NCBI GenBank assembly: GCA_020633435.1
Contig: JACKDP010000002.1
Location: 844,651 to 908,650 of the forward strand
Source: Myxococcales bacterium
GTDB taxonomy: Bacteria; Myxococcota_A; Bradymonadia; UBA7976; UBA1532
Direction of reading: 5' to 3'
DNA length: 64,000 nucleotides
Shown: one piece after another, positions 27,463 through 38,243 of the stretch
How positions within the stretch are numbered: position 1 is the first letter of the stretch
Layout: each line of letters starts with the position of its first letter
The notes under the pieces: model-generated
Databases searched by the model: none
Told to the model about the DNA's origin: nothing
What the model saw: only the letters and a program-made list of their open reading frames with translations
Program-made: the position numbers and the translations under genes

Positions 27463-30400
27463 GGCTCCGGCAACAGGCGCGCGATGCCGTCGTCGCTGCG
27501 CGCCCAGATCTGGCCATCCTCGGCCACGTTGAGCTCGTACACCGCCACCCCCGGCAGCCCGTCCACGAAGCCGATGGCCCGGAAGCTGCCGTCCGGGCCC
27601 CCCACGGCGAGGCCGGCGTTGGTGCCGGCGTACACCTGATCGCCCACCAGGGCGATGGCGTTGATGCCGTTCACGGGCAGGCCGTTCCCGCCGTTGAACT
27701 CGCTGATGCTCCCATCGGTGCCCCGGCGGAAGAGGCCGTCGCCGGTGCCGATCCACAGGGTGCCGTCGGCCGCCACCGCGAGGGCGCGCACGTCGACGCT
27801 CGGCAACACGTCGGCGCCCAGCGTCGTCCAGCTGCCGTTGGCCCGGATGCCCACGCCCGCCGAGGTGCCGGCGTACAGGGCGCCGTCGGCCCCGGCGCGC
27901 ACCACCCGCACGTCGTCGGCGGGCAGCCCGCCGCTCGTGCCGGCCACGTTGAACACGTTGGTCGCGCCCGTGCCCAGGTTGATCTCGATGACGCCGGCGT
28001 CCGTCGCCACCCAGGCCACCAGCTCCTCGGGCGTGGCCACGCCCCGGACGGCCACCCCGCGCAGCTGCGGGAAGTTGTCCTCGCGGATGATCCGCCACTG
28101 GTTCTCGTCGATGCGGCGCGCCACGCCGACGCCCTCGAGCGCGCACCAGAGGGTGCCCACCGGCGGCCGGGAGCACTCCAGGATGCGCGAGTCGAAGGCC
28201 TCGGGCAGGAAGAGCGGCGTGGCCTGGCCATCCGCGCCGATGACGAGGGCCTCGGGCCGCCCGTCCACATAGGCGCTGAACAGGGGCCGCCCCTCGGGGC
28301 CGGCGCTCAGGGCCGCGCCCACGCCGTCGCCCGGGATGCCCAGGCCGGTGAGATCCCGCTGGACCACGTGCTGGCCGTCGAGCACCACGAACGCCCCCGG
28401 CTCCTGCACATCGCCGCAGAAGCTGAAGAACGTCTCGTTGCCGGTGCGCTCGATGTTGACGCCGCCGTTGCCACCGGTGAGCGGAAGCCCAGCGTTTTCA
28501 GGCACATACATCGTGATGGCCTCCGGCGTCTCGGCCGGCGCGTCGGCCTCGCGGCGCACCAGGGTGCCGTAGGGCTGCTGGCGCCCGGAGGCCGTCAGCA
28601 TCCACACATAGGTGCCGTCGTAGGCGACCGCCCGCACGAAGTCGGTGGCCGCCGCCTGGGGCAGGCCGCCGTTGGCCCGGCGCAGCGTCGTCCACAGGCC
28701 GTCGCCGCCGCGCGCCGCCAGCCCGCGGGAGGTGCCCGCGAAGACGCGCCCGCGGCTGGCCACCACGTCGGTGACGTCGTTGGCCGGCAGGCGCCCGCCG
28801 TTGGTGGTCACCGGGGTGCCGAAGGCGTTGCTCTGCTCGACGAAGTTCGTCAGGCCCAGGTTGGTGGCGGCCCAGAGGATCTCGCCGTCGTGGGCGAGGG
28901 CGCGCACCTCGTCGCTGAGGAACGAGTTGCCGGCGTCCGCCACGGTGTAGACCGTCCAGCCGCCGCCGCCGTTGTCGGTGCGGGCCAGGCCGCCGCCCAG
29001 CGTGCTCAGCCAGATCTGGGCGCCCACGCCCTGCACCATGTCGGTGACGGGGGCGAGGGGCAGGCCCTGGGCCTGGGTGATCTGGCGGTCGGGGATGCCC
29101 TCCAGCGTGAAGACGCCGACGCCGCCATCGGTGCCCACCCAGACCTCGTTGCCGAAGCGGCGGATGACGTTCACCCGGCGGCCGGGCAGGGCGCCGTCGC
29201 CCACGGCCATGTAGGCGCCGTCGGCGCCCTGGAAGTACAGGCCGGCGTCGGTGCCGATCCAGAGGCGATCGCCGAAGCGGGTCGACGTCGTGATGCAGGT
29301 CGAGGGCAGCCCCTCACCCGCGAAGGGGGCGAAGTAGCCGTCCAGGGCGATGACGCCGCCCGCGGTGCCGAGCCAGCGGGGCCCGTCGGGCCGCCCGGCC
29401 GCCCCGCGCACATCCGGCGAGGGCAGCAGGGCCGCGCCCGCGGCGTACAGCCGCCCGGCCCCGTCGATGCGCCGCACGCCCGCGTCGGTGGCCAGGTAGC
29501 TGCCGTCGCCGGCGGGGCTGAGATCCCGCGCCTCGAAGCCGCTGTAGCTGGCGATCACCCCGTCGTCGGCCCCCACGCGGATGGCCCCGCGCTCGGCCAG
29601 CAGCCAGGCGCCGTCCTCGGCGGGCGCGATGGCCAGGAAGCCGCCGACGTCGGGCAGCCCGTTGAGCGTCCGCTCCACGGCCCCGCCCGTCACGCGCACC
29701 ACGCCCGCGGAGGTGGCCGCCCAGACGCGCCCCAGGCCATCCGCCAGAAGGCCGCGCACGTCCTGGGAGGGCAGCCCCTCGACCACGAGCGTCCAGCCCT
29801 GGGCGTTCAGGCGGTTGAGGCCGCGATCGCTCGCCACCCACACCGTCCCCTGCCCGTCCACCGCCACGTCCCGCAGCTCGCCCTGGGGCCCGCCGCCGGG
29901 ATCGCCGGCCCGCATGCTGAACACGAAGCCGTCCGGGCGCACGAGGACGACGCCGCGATCCGTCGCCATCCACTGCCGGCCGTCGGCGTCCACCCGCACG
30001 GAGCGCACGCGGTTGCCCGCCAGGCCCTCGGCGGAGGTCATCCGCTCGATCTGCTCGCCGGCGATGCTCAGCAGGCCGCCGCTCGTGCCCACCAGCACCT
30101 CGCCGCCGGCCAGCCGCACGGCGTGGGCATCGCGGACGTAGGTCACCGAGGCGAAGCGCGAGACGCAGGGGGCGATGGCCTGATCGGGGTTGGCCAGGTA
30201 GGGGCAGGTGTCCTGGTCGTCGGCCACGCCGTCGCCGTCGCGGTCGCCGGCGCACGCGTCGCCCTGATCGGGGTTCGCGGTGCCCGGGCAGGTGTCCTGC
30301 CAGTCGGGCACCCCGTCGCCGTCGTCGTCGGGATCGCAGGCGTCGCCGATGCCGTCCGCGTCCGCGTCGTTGCCGACGCGGTCGGCCTGCAGCGGGCAGG

Positions 30401-30920
30401 TGTCCAGGCCGTCGTCCACGCCGTCGCCGTCGGAGTCGCGGCGCAGCGGATCGGTGCCCTTGGCAGCCTCGGCCGCCGCGTCCAGCCCGTCACCGTCGGG
30501 ATCGGTGTCGCAGGCGTCGCCCTGGCCGTCGCGATCCAGATCGAACTGGTCGGGGTTGGCGAGGCCCGGGCAGTTGTCCTGCGCGTCCTCCACCCCGTCG
30601 CCGTCCAGATCGGTGTCGCAGGCGTCGCCGACGCCGTCCATGTCGCCGTCGGCCTGGTCGGCGTTGGGCACGGCGGGGCAGTTGTCGGCCGCGTCGGGCA
30701 CGCCGTCGCCGTCGCCGTCCGGGCCGCCCATGTCCGGCGGCACCTCCGCCATGTCCCGGGGCACGAAGACGTCGCCCTCGGGGCCCATGTCGGCGGGCGG
30801 CGGGCCCATCTCGACGAACCGCGCCGGCGGCGTCGTGTTGCTCTGGAACTCGTCGAAGTTGAGCGTGCAGCCACCCAGCGCGAGGGCAGTCGGTGCGGCG
30901 ATCATCAACCAGCGGACCAT
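27459..30920 (-). CDS. lipoprotein with thrombospondin type-3 repeats and a beta-propeller, 1153 aa
   Basis: The ATG at 30920 has GGAGG 8 bases upstream and starts a lipoprotein signal (ALALGGC, Cys18). About residues 75-265 hold thrombospondin type-3 repeats (DxDGDGVxDxxDxCP), a Ca-binding solenoid. The remaining 880 residues repeat a four-stranded blade pattern such as DVRGLLADGLGRVWAATSAG, as in two-component-regulator propeller (Reg_prop) repeats, enough for more than one propeller. It has no transmembrane or kinase part of its own, so it resembles a detached sensor ectodomain. The following kinase gene overlaps its stop by four bases. I infer a sensor-kinase pairing through an unidentified membrane link. 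Confidence 0.85.
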   Translation of the reverse strand: MVRWLMIAAPTALALGGCTLNFDEFQSNTTPPARFVEMGPPPADMGPEGDVFVPRDMAEVPPDMGGPDGDGDGVPDAADNCPAVPNADQADGDMDGVGDACDTDLDGDGVEDAQDNCPGLANPDQFDLDRDGQGDACDTDPDGDGLDAAAEAAKGTDPLRRDSDGDGVDDGLDTCPLQADRVGNDADADGIGDACDPDDDGDGVPDWQDTCPGTANPDQGDACAGDRDGDGVADDQDTCPYLANPDQAIAPCVSRFASVTYVRDAHAVRLAGGEVLVGTSGGLLSIAGEQIERMTSAEGLAGNRVRSVRVDADGRQWMATDRGVVLVRPDGFVFSMRAGDPGGGPQGELRDVAVDGQGTVWVASDRGLNRLNAQGWTLVVEGLPSQDVRGLLADGLGRVWAATSAGVVRVTGGAVERTLNGLPDVGGFLAIAPAEDGAWLLAERGAIRVGADDGVIASYSGFEARDLSPAGDGSYLATDAGVRRIDGAGRLYAAGAALLPSPDVRGAAGRPDGPRWLGTAGGVIALDGYFAPFAGEGLPSTCITTSTRFGDRLWIGTDAGLYFQGADGAYMAVGDGALPGRRVNVIRRFGNEVWVGTDGGVGVFTLEGIPDRQITQAQGLPLAPVTDMVQGVGAQIWLSTLGGGLARTDNGGGGWTVYTVADAGNSFLSDEVRALAHDGEILWAATNLGLTNFVEQSNAFGTPVTTNGGRLPANDVTDVVASRGRVFAGTSRGLAARGGDGLWTTLRRANGGLPQAAATDFVRAVAYDGTYVWMLTASGRQQPYGTLVRREADAPAETPEAITMYVPENAGLPLTGGNGGVNIERTGNETFFSFCGDVQEPGAFVVLDGQHVVQRDLTGLGIPGDGVGAALSAGPEGRPLFSAYVDGRPEALVIGADGQATPLFLPEAFDSRILECSRPPVGTLWCALEGVGVARRIDENQWRIIREDNFPQLRGVAVRGVATPEELVAWVATDAGVIEINLGTGATNVFNVAGTSGGLPADDVRVVRAGADGALYAGTSAGVGIRANGSWTTLGADVLPSVDVRALAVAADGTLWIGTGDGLFRRGTDGSISEFNGGNGLPVNGINAIALVGDQVYAGTNAGLAVGGPDGSFRAIGFVDGLPGVAVYELNVAEDGQIWARSDDGIARLLPEP

Positions 30921-31053
30921 CAAATCATCCTCCCCCCGGAGGAGGTCCGGCGGGCCGCCCCGCCTGGCCTCGACCGCCAGAGTGCACCAGACTGCCCGGC
31001 CAGGGCCAACCGGCGGGCATCCCCGCCCCCGGCCCGCCCTGCACGCCGGTCGG

Positions 31054-32223
<1,170 letters not shown>

Positions 32224-32236
32224 TGACGACCCCTCT

Positions 32237-33712
32237 CTAGCCCTTGAGCTTGAACTCCAGCTCCACCATGCCGATGCGCAGGGTGTCGCCGTCCTTGAGA
32301 AACTGCTTCGTGATGCGCTGGCCGTTGACCAGCACGCCGTTGGTGCTGCCGTAGTCGGCCAGCTCGAAGCGGTTGTCCTGCACCTTGATGCCCGCGTGGC
32401 GCTTCGACACCGACGGATCGGGCACGATGAACTGGTTGCCATCGGCCGAGCCGATGTTGGTCAGCGAGTCCTTCAGGAAGAAGGTCAGGCCGTTCATGTC
32501 GCCGCCGCTCACCACCTTGAGGCGGCCCAGGTGGGGCAGCGCCTCGCAGTACTGGCAGACCTTCCACTCGGCCGGGCGCACGTTGCCGCACTGCCGGCAC
32601 TTGCCCATCTCGGGGCCCATGGCGCGCTGCTCGCGCGGCTTGCGCCGGCCCACGAGGCCGCCGATGAGCTTGATGATGAAGAACAGCAGGACGAGCCCGA
32701 CCAGGCCCGCGCCCCCCACGATGACCCAGAACCAGATCTCGGACTTGGGCTCCGGCAGCTTCAGCATCCGGTCGTTGGTGGCGTAGTCGTTGCCGCTGAA
32801 CTTCACCACGGCCTTGAGGCCGGTCAGCTTCGGCTCGAAGTCCAGCGTCTTGAAGAACACCACCTGCTGCCGGATGACCTCGTCCTCGGCGTGGCTGATG
32901 TACTGGTCCAGCTGGGGGATGTCCTCGGCCTCGCGGTAGGTGCCGCCGGTGCTCCGGGCCAGGCCCTTCAGGGCCTCCAGCGCGTCGTCGGCCAGGCTCT
33001 TGAGCCCCACCACGTTGATGCGGACGTTGAGGCGCTGGGCCTCGCTCACCGTCTTGTCGATGCGCTCGCGCACCACCCGCTTCTTCTGCAGGTCGCGGTC
33101 GACGCCGTCGCCAATCACCACGATGACGCGGTTGGGCCCGATGTCCTTGAAAGTCGAAGGGAAAAACGTGAGCGCCTTCTCGATGGCGTCGTACAAGGCG
33201 GGGATGCGCCCCTCGCCCTTCACGTCCTCGAACCACGTCGCCGTCTGGTTGTGGTCCACCGCGAAGCGCCCGCTGTCGAGCACGCTGTTGGCGTAGACCA
33301 CCGCCGCCGAGCGGTCCTGGTTGGGGCGCAGCTTGCTCAGGAAGCGCTGCACGCCCTCCTTCGAGGCCTTGAAGACGCCGTCCTCGACGCTCTGCTCGTC
33401 GCGGGCGAAGACGAAGACCACCGACACCCCGGCCCCGTCCGCCTTGCGCAGCTCCTGGACCTGGATCTCGCCCTGCTTGGGCTTGCCCTGGAAGAAGACC
33501 GTCCAGGCCTGGGGCTCGGTGACGGAGATGGCCTTGAAGAACTCGTCCAGGAACGAGGCGTAGAAGATGAACCGCCCCTCGGCGGCGCGCTCCACGTCCA
33601 CCGCGTCGAGCCGCAGGGCCGTCGCGCCCTGCTGGACCCGCTCCTGGGCCAGCGCGGGCAGCGCGATCAGGGGCAGCGCGAGGGCGAGGCACAGATACCG
33701 GAGACGTCGCAT
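32237..33712 (-). CDS. VWA-like, membrane-anchored FHA-domain protein, 491 aa
   Basis: The ATG at 33712 begins a signal peptide (ALALPLIALPALAQ). A VWA-like alpha/beta region spans about 70-280 (VSVVFVFARDEQSV, RVIVVIGDGVDRD); its metal-site motif is degenerate compared with DxSxS. A transmembrane helix (about 325-350, EIWFWVIVGGAGLVGLV) leads to a zinc ribbon (about 368-390, CRQCGNVRP...CQYC) and a C-terminal FHA domain (about 395-491) with SVSKRHAGIKV and YGSTNGVLVNG. FHA domains bind phosphothreonine, so the cytoplasmic end can read kinase output while the VWA part faces the periplasm. It sits between a second FHA gene and a PEGA gene. The partner of the VWA domain is unknown. Confidence 0.88.
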   Translation of the reverse strand: MRRLRYLCLALALPLIALPALAQERVQQGATALRLDAVDVERAAEGRFIFYASFLDEFFKAISVTEPQAWTVFFQGKPKQGEIQVQELRKADGAGVSVVFVFARDEQSVEDGVFKASKEGVQRFLSKLRPNQDRSAAVVYANSVLDSGRFAVDHNQTATWFEDVKGEGRIPALYDAIEKALTFFPSTFKDIGPNRVIVVIGDGVDRDLQKKRVVRERIDKTVSEAQRLNVRINVVGLKSLADDALEALKGLARSTGGTYREAEDIPQLDQYISHAEDEVIRQQVVFFKTLDFEPKLTGLKAVVKFSGNDYATNDRMLKLPEPKSEIWFWVIVGGAGLVGLVLLFFIIKLIGGLVGRRKPREQRAMGPEMGKCRQCGNVRPAEWKVCQYCEALPHLGRLKVVSGGDMNGLTFFLKDSLTNIGSADGNQFIVPDPSVSKRHAGIKVQDNRFELADYGSTNGVLVNGQRITKQFLKDGDTLRIGMVELEFKLKG

Positions 33713-33761
33713 CGAGATCCTCAGGTGGGCAGCAGGTGGGTGAGCCGACAGCCGGCGGCCG

Positions 33762-34508
33762 TCAGTAGAGGGCCTTGAAGCGGAACTCGGTCCGCCCGAG
33801 CCGGATCGTGTCATTGTCGATCAGCTCCTCTTTGGTCACCCGCTTCTCGTTGATGTAGCTGCCGTTGGTGGAGTCGGCGTCGATGAACTCGTAGCGCCCG
33901 TCCTCATAGCGGATGGTGGAGTGGCGGGACGACAGGTACTCGTCGGTGATGACGATGTCGTTGTCCGCCGCCGCGCCCATGGTGTTCTTGCCCTCCATGA
34001 TGCGGAAGTCCATCCCCTTCTGGGGCCCGTTGAGGGCGACGATCCACCCCACGACCCCGCGGGAGGGCGCCTTCAGCGCCGCGATGTCGATGGCGACCGT
34101 GCGGTTGGAGCCCGCCGTCGCCTGCACCGGCCCCTGGGGGATGGGCCCGCCCTGCATGGCGCCCGGCTGCTGCCCCGGCGGCGCGGGCGGCGGCGGCGAC
34201 GCCGCGAGCCCGGCCCCGCAGTAGGGGCAGTGGGGCCACGAGAGATCGACCTCGTTGCCGCAGTTCGGACACCCCGGGGCCTGACCCGCTTCCTCGTCCT
34301 TGCCGCCGAAAGGCCACCAGCTCATACGCTTCTTCTTCTTCTGATCGCCGCCCGGAGGCGGCTTGCCATCCATGACCCGGTCGACCGCCTTGACGGCCTT
34401 GTTCATGGCACCCTGCGCCGTGCCGTCGATCTTGTTCTGGACGCCCCAGATACGCTCGTTGATCCGGCCTTCAACGCGCCCCTTCAGCACATCTCGCGGA
34501 TCGCGCAT
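33762..34508 (-). CDS. zinc-ribbon FHA-domain protein, 248 aa
   Basis: The ATG at 34508 (MRDPRDVLK) is preferred to the longer frame starting at 34556. The N-terminal 75 residues are helical and basic. A zinc ribbon (CPNCGN...CPYC, about 78-97) and a Pro-rich linker follow. The C-terminal FHA domain (about 150-248) has SSRHSTIRYEDG and DSTNGSYINEKRV, the residues that bind phosphothreonine. No membrane segment is present, so it should be cytoplasmic. It is the first gene of the minus-strand series leading to the VWA-FHA protein, PEGA protein, propeller lipoprotein and kinase, and is divergent from the gene at 34676. Confidence 0.88.
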   Translation of the reverse strand: MRDPRDVLKGRVEGRINERIWGVQNKIDGTAQGAMNKAVKAVDRVMDGKPPPGGDQKKKKRMSWWPFGGKDEEAGQAPGCPNCGNEVDLSWPHCPYCGAGLAASPPPPAPPGQQPGAMQGGPIPQGPVQATAGSNRTVAIDIAALKAPSRGVVGWIVALNGPQKGMDFRIMEGKNTMGAAADNDIVITDEYLSSRHSTIRYEDGRYEFIDADSTNGSYINEKRVTKEELIDNDTIRLGRTEFRFKALY

Positions 34509-34675
34509 CGTAAAGACCGGTCCTTGGCCACGTTGACTGCCCCTACAATCTGCCACGGCGGGCCCGCCGGCTCAACAAAGGCGACACACGCGGCCCGCAA
34601 CGCGCGCGGCCGCCCGCCGCCTCCCGGCCCCGGGTCGCCCACGAGGTTCTCCCTCTCGCCGGCGGTTCTGCTAGG

Positions 34676-36646
34676 ATGCCATCCGTGAATCTACGCATGG
34701 CCATCGCTGCGTCCGCGCTGCTCGTGGGCTGCCTGCCCGAGCGGACGCCCCCGGGGGACCGGGGCTACTTCGCCGGGCCGCGCCGGGAGCGCCCCGCCAC
34801 GCCCGTGACGGACGCGCCGACGCCTCCCGCGCCATCGCCCTGGACGCCCCCCGTGCTCCCCCGCACGCCGCCCACCGGCGGCGAGGCGCCGCCCCCGGTC
34901 TTCGACCCGACGCCGCCCCTGCCGGCCCCCTGGCCCGCCGACGTCTTCGACGTCGTGGCCCCGCGCCTGGCCCGCATGGTGGTCGCCTCCGAGGACGCCG
35001 TGGGCCTCGCCCCCCAGCCCGACGGCCTGCTGGTGGTGGAGCGCCGCGGCGGCCTCTTCCGCGCCGACGCCTTCGGCCGGCTGCTGCCCGAGGTTACGCC
35101 GCTGCCCGATCCCGTCACCCGGACGTTCGCCCTGGGCGACGTGCTGGTGGCCTGCACCCCGCCGGCCGAGGAGGCCCGCTTCAGCGTCGACGGCGGCCGC
35201 TCGTGGGCCAGCCTCGATCTGCAGTGCGGCCAGGCGGGCCACCGCACCGTGGCCGGCCGCGGCCCCCTCACCTTCGCCCTGGCCGGCGAGCACCTGCGCG
35301 TGGGCCCCCTGCCCCGCGGGCGCGCCCGCTATGTGCCCGCCCCGGTCGAGGCCCCCGAGGCCCTCGGCGCCCTCGACGCCCAGGTCGTCGTCTTCGGCGC
35401 CCACGAGGTCGCCCGCTCCGAGGACGCCGGGGCCCACTTCGAGATCCGCCCCCGCCCCACGGCCCTGGCCGAGGTCCGCGACGTGCTCTTCGCGGGCAAG
35501 GGCACCGTCCTGGCGGCCGGCCGCGCCGCCCTCGACCGCCCGGCCGGCAGCGCCCTGCTGGTCAGCACCGACGCCGGCCGCTCCTGGCGCCCCGTGCCGC
35601 TGCCCCGCCGCCTCGACACCATCGCGGCGCTCGCGCTGCGGGGCGATGGCGCCATCCTCGCGGTCCCCGAGGACGCCAGCGACGGCGCGGTCGTGAGCCT
35701 GGACGGCGGCCGCACCTTCGAGGCCCTCCCGCCCGGCGTCCTGCTCGCCGGCGCCGCCGAGGGCGTGGGCCCGGCCCTCGTCGCCGGCAGCCCGCGGGGC
35801 CTCATCCAGCAGCTCGATGGCGCCGGCCCCGTGCTCGGCCTCGACCAGCCCCTGCACGCCGTCGCCTTCACCCACCCCCAGGTGGCCGTGGGCATCGGCC
35901 AGGGTGGCGGCCTGTACCGCAGCCGCGACGGCGGCCGCACCTGGCACGGCGAGCCCGCCTGGGCGGGCATCCCCTTCGGCGACGTCGCGAGCGTCGGCGG
36001 CCACACCGTGATGGTCGTGGGCGACGGCGTCCTCTGGCGCAGCGAAGACGCCGGCGAGCGCTTCGATCCCCGGCCCCTGCCCAGCTCCTGCCGCGCCCGC
36101 TGGGTCCGGTTCAGCGCCGCCGGCGACGGCCTCGTCGGCTGCCGGGACGGCGGCCTGCTGGCGAGCGACGACGCCGGCCGCACCTGGACGGAGGCCCCCG
36201 CCCCGCCGGCGGCCCTGCGCCCCGTCGTGTTCCTCGCCGACGGCACCCGCCTCGCCCTCACCGAGACGGGCCGCCTGGCGACCGACGCGGGGGACGGCTG
36301 GCGCCTCGATGACGCCCCCGTGGCCGCGCCGCTCGAGCTGCGCCCCCTGCGCGGCGGCGCCTCGCTGCTGGGCGCGGATGGCGCCGTCGCGGTGCGCCCC
36401 GCCGACCGCGCCGCCTGGCAGGCCCTCCACCGCCAGGGCGGCGGCCTGCGCGGCGTCCGGGCCCACCAGGTCCTCGCCGACGACGCCGTGCTGCTCCTCG
36501 ACGCCGAGGGCCTCGTCGTGCAGACGGCCGACGCCCCGCCCCGCCGCCTCGCCACCACCCGCGGCGCCGACGCCTTCCAGCTCACGGGCGATGGCGGCGC
36601 CCTGATCCTGCAAGACACCGCAACGACTCTGTTTTTGCCGCGCTGA
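34676..36646 (+). CDS. BNR/Ycf48-like beta-propeller lipoprotein, 656 aa
   Basis: The start at 34676 gives a lipoprotein signal of normal length (ASALLVGC, Cys19); the ATG at 34697 would leave too short a signal. A Pro-rich linker (about 25-85) precedes a long array of propeller blades carrying Asp-box-like motifs (SxDAGRSW and relatives: VSTDAGRSWRP, SRDGGRTWHG, SDDAGRTWTE). Such repeats occur in sialidases and in photosystem-assembly-like proteins, but no sialidase catalytic residues are visible. It is likely an extracytoplasmic binding protein. It lies 7 bases before the histidine kinase start, which suggests it feeds that sensor. Confidence 0.8.
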   Translation: MPSVNLRMAIAASALLVGCLPERTPPGDRGYFAGPRRERPATPVTDAPTPPAPSPWTPPVLPRTPPTGGEAPPPVFDPTPPLPAPWPADVFDVVAPRLARMVVASEDAVGLAPQPDGLLVVERRGGLFRADAFGRLLPEVTPLPDPVTRTFALGDVLVACTPPAEEARFSVDGGRSWASLDLQCGQAGHRTVAGRGPLTFALAGEHLRVGPLPRGRARYVPAPVEAPEALGALDAQVVVFGAHEVARSEDAGAHFEIRPRPTALAEVRDVLFAGKGTVLAAGRAALDRPAGSALLVSTDAGRSWRPVPLPRRLDTIAALALRGDGAILAVPEDASDGAVVSLDGGRTFEALPPGVLLAGAAEGVGPALVAGSPRGLIQQLDGAGPVLGLDQPLHAVAFTHPQVAVGIGQGGGLYRSRDGGRTWHGEPAWAGIPFGDVASVGGHTVMVVGDGVLWRSEDAGERFDPRPLPSSCRARWVRFSAAGDGLVGCRDGGLLASDDAGRTWTEAPAPPAALRPVVFLADGTRLALTETGRLATDAGDGWRLDDAPVAAPLELRPLRGGASLLGADGAVAVRPADRAAWQALHRQGGGLRGVRAHQVLADDAVLLLDAEGLVVQTADAPPRRLATTRGADAFQLTGDGGALILQDTATTLFLPR

Positions 36647-36653
36647 CGGGGAC

Positions 36654-38243
36654 GTGGAGGACACCCCCGCCCACCCCGCGCGCATCCACTGGCTCATCCG
36701 GCTGCGCTGGCTGGCCCTGCTGGGCGTGAGCGTCGGCGCGGGCCTCGCCCAGACGGGCCTCGTGCCCGGCGTCAACGTCGAGGTCGTGGCCATCGCCGTC
36801 GTCCTCGGCGCCTGCACGAACCTATGGCTGTGGTGGCAGAGCCGCCGCCGCGACGCCGAGGCCCTGCACTTCGGGCAGGCGCTCCTCGACACGGGGGCCC
36901 TCAGCCTCATCCTCTGGGCCGCCGGCGGCGCCGACTGCCCCTTCATCAGCTTCTACGTCTTCCCCGTCCTGCTCGCCGCGCTGCTGGCCGGCCGGCGCGC
37001 GCTCTGGCCCACCGGCGCGGCCTCGGCCCTCGGCCTGGCCTTCCAGCTCGTCGTCGCCCACGTCCCGGCCCTGCAGGTCGGCCACTGGGACCCCCGGGCG
37101 CCCTGGGATCAGATCCTGACGGTCATCGCCGTCCTCTTCACCGTGGCCATGGCCGCCTACTTCGCCGCCCGCCTCACCGACGCCCTCCGCCGCCAGATCC
37201 GCGCCCGCCAGGAGGCCGACACCATGCTGCGCCTCGCCTTCGACGGCCTGGAGGCTGGCCTGGAGGTCATCGAGCGCGGCCGCGTGGTGTGGCAGAACCC
37301 CATGGCCGAGGCCCTGCTCGGCCTGCGGCGCGGCGACGGCTGGCGCTGCCCGGGCAGCCATGGCGAGCCCGCCTGCCCCACGGCCGCCGATCTCGAGCGC
37401 AGCGACGGCGACCGCGGCCCCCTGCGGTGCCAGTTCACCCTCGCCGGGCCCACGGGCCTCGAGCACATCTGGGAGCTGCTGGCCTTCCCGCTGCCCCAGC
37501 CCGGCCGCCACATGGCCCTCTACGTCGACCGCACCACCGAGGTCCTCGACCAGCGCCGCCTGGTCTTCACCGAGCGCCTCGCCAGCCTCGGCCGCACGGT
37601 CCAGGGCGTCGCCCACGAGCTCAACACCCCGCTGGCCACCATCCAGACGCTCGGCCGCGACGTCCTCGACGTGGTGCAGGGCCTGCCCCTGGCCGCCGAC
37701 GTCCAGGCCGACCTCGAGGAGTCGGCCACGATGATCGTCGACGAGGTGCAGCGCTGCCGCCGCATCACCCACGCGCTGCTCGGCCGCGTCGAGACGCTCG
37801 ACCCCCACCAGCACGGCGCCGCCTCCGTCCCGTTCGCCCTCGAGCGCGCCGTCGCGGTGGTCTTCACGCACGACCGCCGCCGCGTGATCATCGAGGGGGA
37901 CGCCCACACCCCGGCCTACCCGCTCGACCTGCTCGTCCAGATCTTCGTGAACTTGCTGCAGAATTCCCGCGACGCCGATCCGGGGGGCGAGGTCCGGGTG
38001 CAGGTCGCGGTGGACGCGGAGCGGGTCCGCGTCACCCTGCGCGACCACGGCCCGGGCCTCAGCGGCCCCTCGCTCACGCACCTGTTCGAGCCGTTCTTCA
38101 CGACGAAGCCGCCGGGCAAGGGCACAGGCCTGGGCCTCTACACCTCGTACACGCTGGCGCGGTCGCTGGGCGCGGAGCTGGTGCTGGAGAACCACCCCGA
38201 GGGGGGCGTGGAGGCCCGGCTGGACCTGCCGGTGCCGACCTAG
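36654..38243 (+). CDS. membrane sensor histidine kinase, 529 aa
   Basis: Starts at GTG 36654. About six membrane helices fill residues 12-175, then a PAS-like segment (about 185-300) with four Cys. The HisKA box is GVAHELNTPLATI with phospho-acceptor His321, and the ATPase domain has NLLQNSRDAD (N box), DHGPGL (G1), FFTTKPPGKGTGLGL (F and G2). The layout resembles RegB/PrrB-type redox sensors, and the Cys in the PAS-like part would fit, but the assignment is tentative. No response regulator lies next to it, so the partner is encoded elsewhere. The stop shares CTAG with the convergent enoyl-CoA hydratase homologue. Confidence 0.88.
   Translation: MEDTPAHPARIHWLIRLRWLALLGVSVGAGLAQTGLVPGVNVEVVAIAVVLGACTNLWLWWQSRRRDAEALHFGQALLDTGALSLILWAAGGADCPFISFYVFPVLLAALLAGRRALWPTGAASALGLAFQLVVAHVPALQVGHWDPRAPWDQILTVIAVLFTVAMAAYFAARLTDALRRQIRARQEADTMLRLAFDGLEAGLEVIERGRVVWQNPMAEALLGLRRGDGWRCPGSHGEPACPTAADLERSDGDRGPLRCQFTLAGPTGLEHIWELLAFPLPQPGRHMALYVDRTTEVLDQRRLVFTERLASLGRTVQGVAHELNTPLATIQTLGRDVLDVVQGLPLAADVQADLEESATMIVDEVQRCRRITHALLGRVETLDPHQHGAASVPFALERAVAVVFTHDRRRVIIEGDAHTPAYPLDLLVQIFVNLLQNSRDADPGGEVRVQVAVDAERVRVTLRDHGPGLSGPSLTHLFEPFFTTKPPGKGTGLGLYTSYTLARSLGAELVLENHPEGGVEARLDLPVPT

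Noticed and set aside
34691..36946. 751-codon minus-strand frame opposite the propeller lipoprotein
   Set aside because: Low-complexity Ala/Gly/Arg sequence; the plus strand has a lipobox and Asp-box motifs.
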